From the NCBI GenBank assembly GCA_963920635.1, contig OY987308.1, positions 5,646,225-5,710,224 of the forward strand: a stretch of DNA of 64,000 bases, given 5' to 3'. This stretch comes from Pseudeuparius sepicola. Lineage: Eukaryota; Arthropoda; Insecta; Coleoptera; Anthribidae. How positions within the stretch are numbered: the stretch's first letter is position 1; every line of letters begins with the position of its first letter. Below the pieces are notes generated by a model. It did no database searches. It was given only the letters and a program-made list of their open reading frames with translations, and was not told the DNA's origin. Made by a program: the position numbers and the translations under genes. Shown piece by piece: positions 23,443 through 33,342 of this stretch.

Positions 23443-24130
23443 GGAAAATGCAGATAAAGGCAAAACTATTGATTTTAGGTATGTACTTGTTTAGACAAAG
23501 TTGACATAGAATTTAGTAGGCAGTTCAATTTTAATACTATTTATAGGGCGTTCCATTTAGAAAAGAAGAGTTTTTTTTTCATAAGAGAGTTGGAGACTAA
23601 TTTTCGATCACCCTGTAAAATCAATATGAAAACGATCGCCTTTTTAGTAGCAATCAACCTTCCAACTATAATAAAGCGTGGACAAAATTTGAACTTTTGC
23701 AACTGTCTTGAAGTTAGGGAGAATTTTAACAACTCACGCAAATGTCAAAAATTTAAAAAAAGGTTGAGTATCTCAGAAACTATGTGGTTTAAGTATGCAG
23801 TTTATTAGACAAACTGACATTAAAATTTAGCAAGGAATCCGAATATGTAATAATATACAGGGTGTTCTATTTGAAATAAGGACGTTGCCATTAACTTTCG
23901 TATTCGTTCAACTGGCCGGGTCCAATAACTTAAGTATACAAATTTTATTCTGCTTTCAATACACGGTCTTCGTGCCGCATCCTGTATTTCATTATGACAT
24001 TGACGTATTTAATATTTCTGCTGGGCAACACGGAACATCACGCACTAGAAAAACGACAGGTGCTGGAGGGGACTCACCCGGACGCCACAAATAGCAATGG
24101 AATGTTCCAGAGTAGCTGAAAGGACAAAGG

Positions 24131-24702
24131 AATTGAGTGGCTTGGTATCAAAACCCGACAAATCCACATAGGTCAAATTTTGGGAAATCACAAAAAACTG
24201 TTTTTACATGTTTAAAGATATATATCTCAACAAAAATTTAAACACGTTTTTAGTGGAACATAAAAAACCAAAATACATAGTTTTTATGTAAAAAAAGAAT
24301 TAACAATTGAATAATTTACATTAATAGAATGGATTTGTCGAGTTTTGATACTGACTTGTTTGATCTACCTGGTCTCTAGGTCTCTAAATAACATTTGTAT
24401 TTTTTTTTAAATCTTAGGTACATAGTATAAAAAGGTTATATTATTAGGTGTCAGCAGCTCATAAAGCAGGACTGTGATTGGCTGAATGGATTTGCTGGCG
24501 TTTGATTTTAATCGCGCGTGGATTTGTCGGATTTTGAAACTAACTGAATATTTTGAACTCAAATTTTATATGGATTTGTTGGGTTTTGATAGGTAAACGT
24601 CATATAGGCTCATAGAGAATTAAAAGACGAATCCAGAACCGTATCCATCTCATTTTTCATGAAAAGTGGAGTTGTCGGGTTTTGATACCATGCGACTCAA
24701 TT
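24131..24702. mobile_element. Terminal-inverted-repeat element with subterminal repeats
   Basis: The ends are AATTGAGTGGCTTGGTATCA (left) and TGATACCATGCGACTCAATT (right), pairing over ~36 bp and continuing through AAAACCCGACAA. Internally the sequence GGATTTGTCGGGTTTTGATA appears several times in variant form (about 24335, 24490, 24525 and 24570). Repeated terminal sequence in the subterminal region is typical of transposase-binding clusters. It shares AATTGA termini and general design with 22989-23442. No coding capacity. Confidence 0.75.
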
Positions 24703-25003
24703 ATCACCTCAGGATGGAGGATAAATTTAAATATATACATAAATTTAAACGGCTATGGAAAGAATGCGGTAAAAAAAGTGAGTTGTTAAACTTGCACAAC
24801 ATAGAAAATAGGAGGACTCTCTCTATAATCGGGTGCTTGATGACAAGCATTTAACGAGTTAAGAATAAACGCCATTGTAAATCTGATTCACGTAAATATG
24901 TTAGATGTGTTCAAATTAGATTATAAGTTAAATAGCAAATTTAAAACAACCCTGGTTGTTGGCATTAACGATACCTATATTATAGTTATTGATAAGGTTT
25001 ATA

Positions 25004-26109
25004 CAGGGTGAGTCATTAATAATGGCACATAGTGCAATCGCATATATTTCGGGCCAAAATATTACGATTAAGGCTTATAGAAATGTTGTCCGTTTAAGAG
25101 AAGTTTGTTTTTTGAAATTGCATTTTGGCTACATCTCCCAAAATAATCAAGCTGCTGAACTGGAATTTGGCACTGCTATATTTTTGGGGATGGAGAATAA
25201 GCTGAAAATGTCAATTTCTACGTATCTAACAGAGGAAGCCACTTGCACTGTTTTTGGATCGTGCTTCTACTCGTAACTTTTTTGAGGTTATCTTTTTGGT
25301 CCCGCAGGTCCAGCATTTTAGTGCATCTTTTCATTCTGCAACAAAGAGGTACCTACTCGTGTTTCATAACGACCAAAACAACCATTTGCGTTTAAATTGC
25401 CAAAACGTGCCCCAAAACACCTGTTGACTTCAATATTCGAAAAATAAAATTTTCGCCTAATGCTTTCAAATGTTACAGATCAACTGTACATTGAAAATGA
25501 AGAAAAAAACGCCAAATGAACATTGGTCGAAACACATTCGTTTTCTTGAAATTTTGACTAGTTTCAATCCGTTCCATTTTGAAAGTGAACATTTTTTGGG
25601 ACACTGTTCATTTGGGTTTTTTCTCGGCTAAATGGTATAGTCATTGTGTAATATTTGAAAGCAGTAGGTGAATATTTTATTTCTCGAATATTAAAGTCGA
25701 CAGATGTTTTGGGGCACGTTTTGGCAATTTAAACGCAAACGGTTGATTTGATCGTTATGAAACAAGAGTACCTTTTTCTTGCAGAATGAAAAGATGCACT
25801 AAAATGATGGACCTGCAGGACCAAAAAGATAACCTCAAAAATGTTACGAGTAAAAGCACGATCTAAAAACAGACCAAGTGGCGCCCTCTGTGAGATACGT
25901 AGAAATTGACATTTTCAGCTTATTCTCCATCCCCAAAAATACAGCAGTGCCAAATTTCAGTATAGCAGCTTGATTATTTTGGGAGATATTGCCATAATTC
26001 AATTTAAAAAAAGAACTACAACGCCCTGTAACTATTGAGATTTAATCGTAATATTTTGACGTCCCTTACCTGCTCCTGCGAGATGTCCACGTAGTTACCG
26101 GACACCCTG
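25004..26109. mobile_element. Fold-back/MITE-like element, family F1 (copy b)
   Basis: The ends are CAGGGTGAGTCATTAATAAT and GTTACCGGACACCCTG, flanked by TA at 25002-25003 and 26110-26111. Long arms pair: CTCCCAAAATAATCAAGCTG near 25135 with its complement near 25965, and ATTTGCGTTTAAATTGCCAA near 25383 with its complement near 25720. It is the most complete F1 copy here. Its right-end sequences recur at 51355-51715 beside a DD41D transposase, so it is probably mobilised by that enzyme. Confidence 0.8.
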
Positions 26110-27411
26110 TATAATTCAGTCATAAACGTCAAGTTGAAACAAGCGATGATAAGACTTGTAAGGATTACGTAAAATGAATTTCCAAAAAATATTGTTATGT
26201 AACGGATCACAAAACTCATTATTCTGTATGCACTAAATTGTGTTCTTCCAAATGGCATTATCAAAAATGGGAGTTTAAAAATTAAGATAGACATGTCAGA
26301 GCTATTCTTTTCCTGGACCTGAAAACATTTTTCCAAACTTGTTCCACACATGTTTAATGTATAAACTGAGAGTAAATGAAATTAGCCTGCAACTTTCAGT
26401 CATTGCGGATTTTGCAAAATACTCTGAAATCATTGATCACATTTGCTGCGAAACCGTAACAAATACGGAAATATGGCCAAAAGACAGTATTTTTCAATAC
26501 TCTACTGATCCTAGGAGTTTGTTTATTCAAAACTAAATCTCGCTTATGTATCTAGTGTAAATGAAACCTGGATCACCTTATATATTTTCATTCGGGGTGT
26601 TATTTAATATGAAAGTTTGAAATGGCAAATACTTTGTAGGTCATATTTCTCAAGATTGATTTGTTTTTAAATCAGTGAACTATTTGTAGTAAAATATTTT
26701 CGCCACATCATTTTACAAATTTATAATATAATCTGCTCCAACGTAGATTTCTATTGCCTGCCATATCACTAAAGAAAGTAATAAATCTTCCATATGTAAT
26801 AGTTTTATTTCTTTATCCTCAGCTTGATACTTTTAGTTTGTCAAATAAAATCGGCAAATTTGGGTTGCTGTGTTTATCAGTGAAACCTTAGTTCTTTAAG
26901 CATAAAGAAAAATAAAGATTTACTGAAATGCTGAATCCAGTGGCACTTGGGTTGAAAGTAATGCCAAATTTTATAATAAAACTTTTGATTAAAATCCTGA
27001 ATTTAAAGGTAAAGGATTCTTAGATTAGTTTCTTTACTGTTAATAAAGTAGCTTTACTGTTAATAAAGTAGCTTTTGCAAATTAGTTTTATCAATAAAAA
27101 TGTAAATAAATCAACATTTGTTTTATTTCCCCCGTTTTCTGATTTTCTCCCTACACTTTATAGCTTTCACGTATAGGGAAAATATTTGGATCCTCTTCAT
27201 ATTTGTGACACCTAATTGACTTTTCTGTTTTAGCTCAGATTGCAACTTGTATGGCTCAGTTGAACGGCAAGAAGGCAACAGCTGGTTTATAGTCAACCAC
27301 TGGCCTGATGCAAAAGGTGATTTCAGGCTATGCCTTGCAGCAGAACATTTGGAACCATTACGAAAAAACTGAACATGGCCGCAAATGGTCATTTAGGAAA
27401 CAGGACAAGTA
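26110..27411. other. No recognisable feature
   Basis: AT-rich DNA without a supported open frame. A short direct repeat, AGTAGCTTTACTGTTAATAA, occurs near 27040-27075. The frames near 26339 and 27123 show no domain. Confidence 0.4.
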
Positions 27412-27425
27412 CAGGGTGGCTCACT

Positions 27426-28785
27426 CCCAACAAACACTGATAAATGGGCCATCTGTAAAAATGTATTGGGTAACCATCACTGCATCATTGGAACAATGAT
27501 GGAAACCATGATTGGCCCGGGTCCGTAATGTCCCGGTGGCCGGCTGCGTTCCATCAGTCATTTTTCCAGCATGGATGCCCAGTGCAAATTTATTTATGGT
27601 CCACCATAGGAGTACCAATAGAGGTTGTGTGTTATATTTATACTGGACCATCAAAGGTCTTTTATACTTCAAACATTGTTGGTCATTTAATTTGTACACA
27701 TCAAATGGCCATCAAAGGAATATTTTCGGGTTTCCGACTTACCTACACAGTGATTTTTAAATCAAAGGCAAATAATAATAAACAATAAATATATTTAAAA
27801 CAAACAAAATTGAAAAATTGTAAAAAAAAACTTAAAATAAATCACTATAAAAATTAAAAACAAGAACAAAAATACAAAATTCTAATAAAACACCAGATGT
27901 TTACCTGAAAAGAGAAAGAACGTTAAATTATTGAAATTATCAAATACCTACATTAATTTTTTATTTTAACTAGAATTTTTTCCCTAGGGTGCTCTTCGAT
28001 GGGCAATAAATGGTTACAAGGTGTTTTGCCTGCCAATTTAACATTGCTAAGTACATGTAAAGACTTATAGGTATATCTATATTATCATTATTTTTTATTA
28101 TGTAGGTATTATCTTTAAAAACGGCAAATATTTCGGATGGTTTGATTAAGAATAAAATTACGTTGGGATCAGTGTGAGACTCATAACTTATATTTAACCT
28201 GCAGGTATCAGGTATGCACAGCTCGCAGGTTCGTATATTAAATTTCCTTATCTTGCACCTATTATTTACCATAACACAATGCACTAATCCATAATCCAAA
28301 TCTAAAGTCGCTTCCTCACAACATGCAGATATAGGACGGCTTATATTTTGGCCACATTTTGATGCACTATGGACCGAACGAACTCGGCGTGCACGCACAC
28401 ACGGCAACACACCACCACAATATGGCGCCAGCGACGCCGGCTTCACGGCAGTAAAAATGATGCAACGGGCACAGTGCGCAAGCGCAGTAAACTTATCAGG
28501 TTTTGCCATTTATGGTAATTTAAATAAAAAGTACAGGTAATAATATGGACTTTTGCCTATAGTGGACCACAAGTGGCACATCATTCATATCTTTGCACAT
28601 CCCTTGTTGATGGTTGCATGGCAAAGAACTATTATTGGCCCATTGGTGTTTTCTTCTCATATTTACATCTTCATTATTCCAACACTTTAGCTGAAATGGG
28701 CCATTGAAGGCTAACCAATCCCATCACAAATCCATCAATTACAGCAATGGCCCATTAAAAATCCAGAAGTTGAGTGTTTGTTGGG
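27426..28785 (-). mobile_element. CCCAACAAACACT-ended transposon, unclassified
   Basis: Both termini are CCCAACAAACACT (inverted), with ATGGGCCAT as a second shared block ~10-35 bp inside. The empty site is preserved in the opposite arm of the host fold-back (CTCACTATAAATT), which shows that only CT was duplicated. Variants of GGGCCAT/ATGGCC recur in the subterminal regions. It contains one 179-codon open frame on the minus strand (27970-28509). Superfamily not assigned. Confidence 0.7.
27970..28509 (-). CDS. Unrecognised 179-aa cysteine-rich ORF inside an element
   Basis: The function is not recognised. The frame opens at ATG 28509 in a CG-rich patch (28370-28510) that contrasts with the AT-rich surroundings and contains GTGCGCAAGCGCAGTA, a palindromic GC-rich motif. 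The product starts MAKPDKFTALAHCARC and contains RTCELCIPDTC and a few other Cys pairs, which might bind metal, and ends hydrophobic/basic. It is the only long frame of the element, but nothing in it resembles a known transposase catalytic core. It could be an exon of a longer gene (GTAAAT and GTTAAA sites are present), a captured host fragment, or chance. Confidence 0.3.
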   Translation of the reverse strand: MAKPDKFTALAHCARCIIFTAVKPASLAPYCGGVLPCVRARRVRSVHSASKCGQNISRPISACCEEATLDLDYGLVHCVMVNNRCKIRKFNIRTCELCIPDTCRLNISYESHTDPNVILFLIKPSEIFAVFKDNTYIIKNNDNIDIPISLYMYLAMLNWQAKHLVTIYCPSKSTLGKKF

Positions 28786-29318
28786 CTATAAATTGACACC
28801 CCCTTAACTTGTTAGTTTTTGAGGTTAGAAAAAAGTTTTTTTTACAAAAGTTTTAGATACTAATACAAAGTTTTTTGTGACGCTGTTGGACCTTATACAG
28901 TGTGTTCTAGAAAGCCGGGGCAGACATAAATTATGTTTTTTAAATGGAACACCTTGTATATTTTTGGGTTATTGAATTCTACATATTTTTCCGATTCTAA
29001 CGAAGTATATAATGTTATATGTTCGCTCCAACCATTCATTCAGGACAGCCTTTCTTGTGAGTGATTACTCCTTGGGTCATAGGTTGCCATGGAAGACAAA
29101 TGCCAAATTATAGTAAAAATTATTGACAGTTTGCAAGTATATTCACGCTTTGGAAAACATAGTGGGCTATTTTAAGATTTCAGAGAAAATGAATAAGGGA
29201 AATTGGGATAAATGAGAAATATTAAATAGTAACATAGTTAATAAACTTCGTCAGATTTATTGTTTGAAATTTAATTTTTATTGAAAACGACAGTAACATT
29301 TTAGAAAAAGGATATATG

Positions 29319-29445
29319 TATTACAAATGCTCCACATGGCCTCCATCTTGCTCAATGCATTTATTGCTATTTTCTACTAACTTTCTGTTTATTGAGTCAA
29401 CGATAAAATTGCTGTGTTCAGTATTTAATATATGGATTTCTTCCC
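29319..29445 (-). pseudogene. C-terminal tail of a mariner-family transposase
   Basis: The minus strand reads EEIHILNTEHSNF, then INRKLVENSNKCIEQDGGHV and a stop after EHL. The pattern C-I-E-x-x-G-G-H-x-E-H-L at the extreme C-terminus is characteristic of DD41D-type insect transposases (compare 52423-52500). No upstream catalytic part is visible. It indicates that this fold-back derives from an internally deleted transposon. Confidence 0.65.
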
Positions 29446-29529
29446 GAATTCTACCTTTCCGTGTTTACATTTCCCGGTCCGTCATAATAATTTTTTTTTA
29501 ATAAACCCACAAAAATATTTATGTATATA

Positions 29530-29900
29530 CAGTGCCCGCCAAAAAGTCTGCACCATATCGGAAAAATTTTTAGTAAATATTTTACGGATTTGTTTGCGGC
29601 ATCAGGTTTTGCTTGCTCTAGAACCAAAATTGACATAATCAAATGTTGTGACGTAGTCTTTTTTATATGTCAAATTTACATTATTGAAAAAAATGTCCTA
29701 AAAATGGGCTTATTTAACCGAATTTCGAAAAAAAGTCATAAGAAAAATATGTTTCTTTCGCAATTTTATACCCCTGTGCAAAATTTCAAGAGCCTACTAC
29801 GATTTTCATATTTTGCCCTTTGTTGCCCTTTTCCGTATTTGTTAGTCCATAAAAGTAGATCCTATGTAATTTAAAACACTCATTGACTGAATACATACTG
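29530..29900. repeat. Fragment of fold-back family F2
   Basis: CAGTGCCCGCCAAAAAGTCTGCACCATAT follows TA at 29528-29529 and corresponds to CAGTGTCCTCCAAAAAGTTCGCACCATAT at 62587 (20-base core CCAAAAAGT.GCACCATAT). The following ~350 bp (for example AAAAATGGGCTTATTT) also relate to the 62.6-64.0 kb palindrome. The second arm is not apparent here. Confidence 0.55.
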
Positions 29901-30282
29901 CACAATACTTAGTTTACGGTCTAAATATCCTTCTTTTCCTTTTTTTTGCAAAAAAATTAAAATGAGGGCTTGTTGATGAAGCACGCTTGGTGCAAAACTG
30001 ATCTGATTTTTACAGATAAACACATAAATTCGATTTACAAACTTCTTTCTACAATGAATTGAATTTGGCGTGCGATCGGCAGCAGTGTGAACCACAGAAT
30101 GTCCTCGACGATAAAAACAATGCCGATAGCATATTAGGGAAACCCGAGTTTAAATGCCACGATGATACGCCATTAAAAAAGTTTTTTACAAAATTTCTTC
30201 TAACCTCAAAAACTAACAAGTTAAGGGGATGTCAATTTATAGTGAGCCACCCTGTACATTTAATTTTTAATTGGGTATTTTC

Positions 30283-30958
30283 CAGGGACTCTTTAAAATA
30301 AGGGGACCCAGCATTATACTTTCCAAAGTGAGGCCTATTCTTTCCTCATTCTAATAGTATCAGTGATGCCAAGTATGCCATTTTATTGGAGAATCTATGA
30401 ATATAACAGGTACTTTGATTGTTAGTAAAATTAATAATGGTTTCCATGATTTCTAAAAATTAGACTTGACAATGTTGTGTCTACAATTACAGAATATGGT
30501 AACTGTCAAATGAAACCAATGTATTGTATACGGGGATCGGCATAAGTCAGGCAACGCTCTCGAAAAATCGGCATAAGTCCGGCAACGCTGTCAAAAAAGA
30601 TTAAAACAAAGCATTCATTATGACGCTGAATTTTTTTTCTTAATGCAAATTTGTTGCCTGACTTATGCCGATCCCTGTAGTTGAAATTCTTTCATTGTCA
30701 CATCTGAGTATCTGGAAGTTAGAAAACTTAAAAATTGTGAATTATGATGGGAAATGTTTCGCCTTCTTTAGAATATATGGCACTATCTATCACATAAAAC
30801 CTGATGGCAGTTGGACACTGACATATAACATAACCTTGTACCAGCCCACTTATGTGGTCTCCTTGGAGTTTACAGAAAACAAACTTCCCCTCAAGGCTTC
30901 ACTTTTCCTATGTGATAGACTGTGAAATGCTGGGTCCCCTTATTTTAAAGAGTCCCTG
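30283..30958. mobile_element. hAT-type MITE (676 bp)
   Basis: The terminal inverted repeats are ~35 bp and nearly perfect: CAGGGACTCTTTAAAATAAG at the left and its complement at the right, continuing into GGGACCCAGCATT. The flanks GTATTTTC (30275-30282) and GGTTTTTC (30959-30966) match at 6 of 8 positions, compatible with an eroded 8-bp hAT duplication. It has no coding capacity. A second MITE is inserted inside. Confidence 0.75.
30531..30677. mobile_element. 147-bp TA-flanked MITE nested in the hAT MITE
   Basis: The ends are CGGGGATCGGCATAAGTCAG and the complement of CAGGGATCGGCATAAGTCAG, with TA on both sides. A further internal copy of ATCGGCATAAGTC(C/A)GGCAACGCT lies near 30574. Mariner-type by its TA duplication; non-autonomous. 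Confidence 0.78.
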
Positions 30959-31414
30959 GGTTTTTCTGATATTAACATTATATAATCTGAACCCTGCAAT
31001 TTATTGTATCTGCAACCCAATAAATAATTCAATACAAGTGTGTTTTATTCATTCGCTCAGGAACGTAAAATAATATATTTTTCAAGTAATAATTGTGTGT
31101 AAGTTTGAAAATAAGGAACATGTCATGTATTAATATAAGCTGTTTTTTTTTATCACCGAATTGCTTTTTTTATATTTTATCTCTATGGGGGACTTCTATG
31201 CCTCTCATTTTAATTTGACAGATTTATCAAATTATAACTGATTTTGACAATGTAAGAGAATTTGAAGACAATAGCTATGTTCGCGGAACAATTCCGAACT
31301 AGTAACTCTCAATATTATTGGTCAATTTGAAATTTAGAATTTCTTTGAGCCAACCGTATTGCCGGTTACTAGTTCAGAACCAATTCGGAATCGGAATAAA
31401 AGTGCAGGGTATAT

Positions 31415-31690
31415 AATATTTTCGACGGAGATAGACGAAAACTGATATCGGTGTCTGAGGCTCATTTTTTTATGGTAAACTTAATGGTGAAAACCGCAAA
31501 TCGATATCTGTCCGTTCTTGAGTTACAGGGCGTTTTTCGAAAATGTGCGTTTTCGAAAAGTGGCCGCAACTTTTTTCTTGTTGAAAATTTTGTGTTTCTG
31601 TAAAAACATTCCTAAGGCACTTTTTTACATAGAATCCAATGCTGCTATCTCCGTTAAAAATAGGGTTTCCCGTAAAAGTCTCCAATTTAG
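31415..31690. repeat. Dispersed repeat, inverted relative of 13529-13823
   Basis: GAGATAGACGAAAACTGATATC, CTTGAGTTACAGGGCGTTTTT and CATTCCTAA(G/A)GCACTTTTTTAC are shared with 13560-13740. The right end (CGTTAAAAATAGGGTTTCCC) is the inverted form of the left end of that copy. It lies about 130 bp upstream of the large zinc-finger exon. Confidence 0.6.
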
Positions 31691-31810
31691 ATTTAATTTG
31701 TAGGTTTTTTACTCAAAAGCCCTTGTGCTTTTGCATTATCGATAATAAGCTCTTGCATGTGTACTTTCTATAGCAATTGTTTATGTGAAAATGTCCTTAA
31801 TTACAATAGT

Positions 31811-31824
31811 GCCTTCTTTTGCAG
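31811..31824 (+). promoter_or_regulatory. 3' splice site of the giant zinc-finger exon
   Basis: GCCTTCTTTTGCAG is a good polypyrimidine-AG acceptor, followed by the zinc-finger frame in phase 1. It closely resembles the acceptor of the 17.1-kb zinc-finger exon (CCTTTCTTTTCCAG), though the intron phase differs. Confidence 0.6.
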
Positions 31825-33342
31825 TGACTTCTATGATGGAAATCAATTCACAGCTATATAAGAAACATGAAGCCGATGAGACATTTTCTTGTACGTCCCG
31901 ACCGCGACTCACAGCACAACTCTACAAAAAACACCAAGCTAAGGTTCACAGTGACCTCTCGTGCAAACAACACAAGTGCCCTAAGTGTGACTACATTTCA
32001 TTCGAGAAAAGCAATCTCGAACAACATGAAAAACTGGTTCATGCCCTTAAACCAAAGTTTAGTTGCCAATTCTGCGAGTATTCCTGCAGAACCCAATCAG
32101 CTTTCAATGCACACCTTTATAAGAAGCACGAAGTCCAAGATGTGGAACCTTTGAAATGTCCACAATGTCAGTTTAATACTTTTGATAAATACACTATGTA
32201 TCGACATGTGAAAGTGGTACATGAGGGAAACTCTATCTTCAGTTGCAAAAAGTGTTATTTCAAAGTTAATTCTCGATGGAGGTTGCTAAAACACCAAGGT
32301 GAGGTTCACAGTGACCTCTCGTACAAGCGACACAATTGCTCTAATTGCGATTATAGCTCATACTCACAAACCCATGTTAGAAGACATGAAAAGCGCATTC
32401 ATGTCCTGAAATCAAACTTTAGTTGCCAATTTTGTGAGTATACTTGCAAGTCCCAATCCACGTTCAGTGCCCACCTCTGCAAGGAACACGGTTTTTCTAA
32501 AGCAGATATGAAACGGTATGTGGAAGTGGAACATGAGGGAAACTTTATCTTCAATTGCAAAAAGTGTTCTTTTAAAGTTAATACTCAATCAGCAATGTTA
32601 AAACATCAAGCTGAGGTTCACGGTGACCTCTCGTGCAAACCACACAAGTGCCCTAAGTGTGACTACAGTTCATTCGAGAAAAGCAATCTCAAAAAACATG
32701 AAAAACTGGTTCATGCCCTTAAACCAAAGTTTGGTTGCCAATTCTGCAAGTATTCCTGCAGAACCCAATCAGCTTTCAATGCACACCTTTATAAGAAGCA
32801 CGAAGTCAAAGATGTGGAACCTTTGAAATGTCCACAATGTCAGTTTAATACTTTTGATAAATACACTATGTATCGACATGTGAAAGTGGTACATGAGGGA
32901 AACTCTATCTTCAGTTGCAAAAAGTGTTATTTCAAAGTTAATTCTCGATGGAGGTTGCTAAAGCACCAAGGTGAGGTTCACAGTGACCTCTCGTGCAAGC
33001 GACACAATTGCTCTAATTGCGATTATAGCTCATACTCACAAACCCATGTTAGAAGACATGAAAAGCGCATTCATGTCCTGAAACCAAACTTTAGTTGCCA
33101 ATTTTGTGAGTATACTTGCAAGTCCCAAGCCACGTTCAGTGCCCACCTCTATAAGGAACACGAAATCAGAGATGTTGAACCTATAAAATGTCCACACTGT
33201 CAGCATAGTGGTTTTTTTAAAGCAGATATGAAACGACATGTGGAAGTGGAACATGAGGGAAACTTTATCTTCAATTGCAAAAAGTGTTCTTTCAAAGTTA
33301 ATACTCAATCAGCAATGTTAAAACATCAAGCTGAGGTTGACG
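31825..33342 (+). repeat. Older N-terminal finger modules (8-finger, 720-bp design)
   Basis: Two copies of an eight-finger module start at HKCPKCDY (31971 and 32643). The first copy is 672 bp because one finger has a 48-bp in-frame deletion (HLCKEHGFSKADM versus the full finger in copy two); the second is 720 bp. Fingers five to eight (for example YSQTHVRRHEKRIH and NTQSAMLKHQAEVH) do not occur in the later four-finger units. In copy two the last His of finger eight is Asp (QAEVD). A degenerate finger (TFSCTSRPRL) precedes. These modules are more divergent than the array that follows, as expected at an array edge. Confidence 0.85.

Larger units (their letters stand above)
19313..23984. mobile_element. 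Large fold-back element interrupted by three insertions
   Basis: The outer ends pair: CAGGGTGCGGTGCGAAGACC at 19313 with its complement ending 23984 (GGTCTTCGTGCCGCATCCTG), flanked by TA on both sides. The arms continue with AGTGACCGGGCCCGATAACC-type sequence, then TTTAATGTCAGTTTGTCTAA (about 20790) opposite TTAGACAAACTGACATTAAA (about 23804), and AATATTTTGGTAAACACATT (about 21169) opposite its complement (about 22920). The arms are interrupted at 19533-20608, 21336-22817 and 22989-23442. Extra sequence at about 19461-19532 and 20609-20745 may be an older retroelement fragment. Confidence 0.75.
27412..30254. mobile_element. TA-flanked fold-back element carrying a nested insertion
   Basis: The left end CAGGGTGGCTCAC (27412) matches the complement of the right end GTGAGCCACCCTG (ending 30254), both bordered by TA. 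The left arm then jumps over an inserted element (27426-28785) and resumes with TATAAATTGACACCCCCTTA, which pairs with TGTCAATTTATAGTGAGCC near 30228. The interior has a relic transposase tail on the minus strand (29319-29445) and the end of another fold-back family at 29530. Confidence 0.72.
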
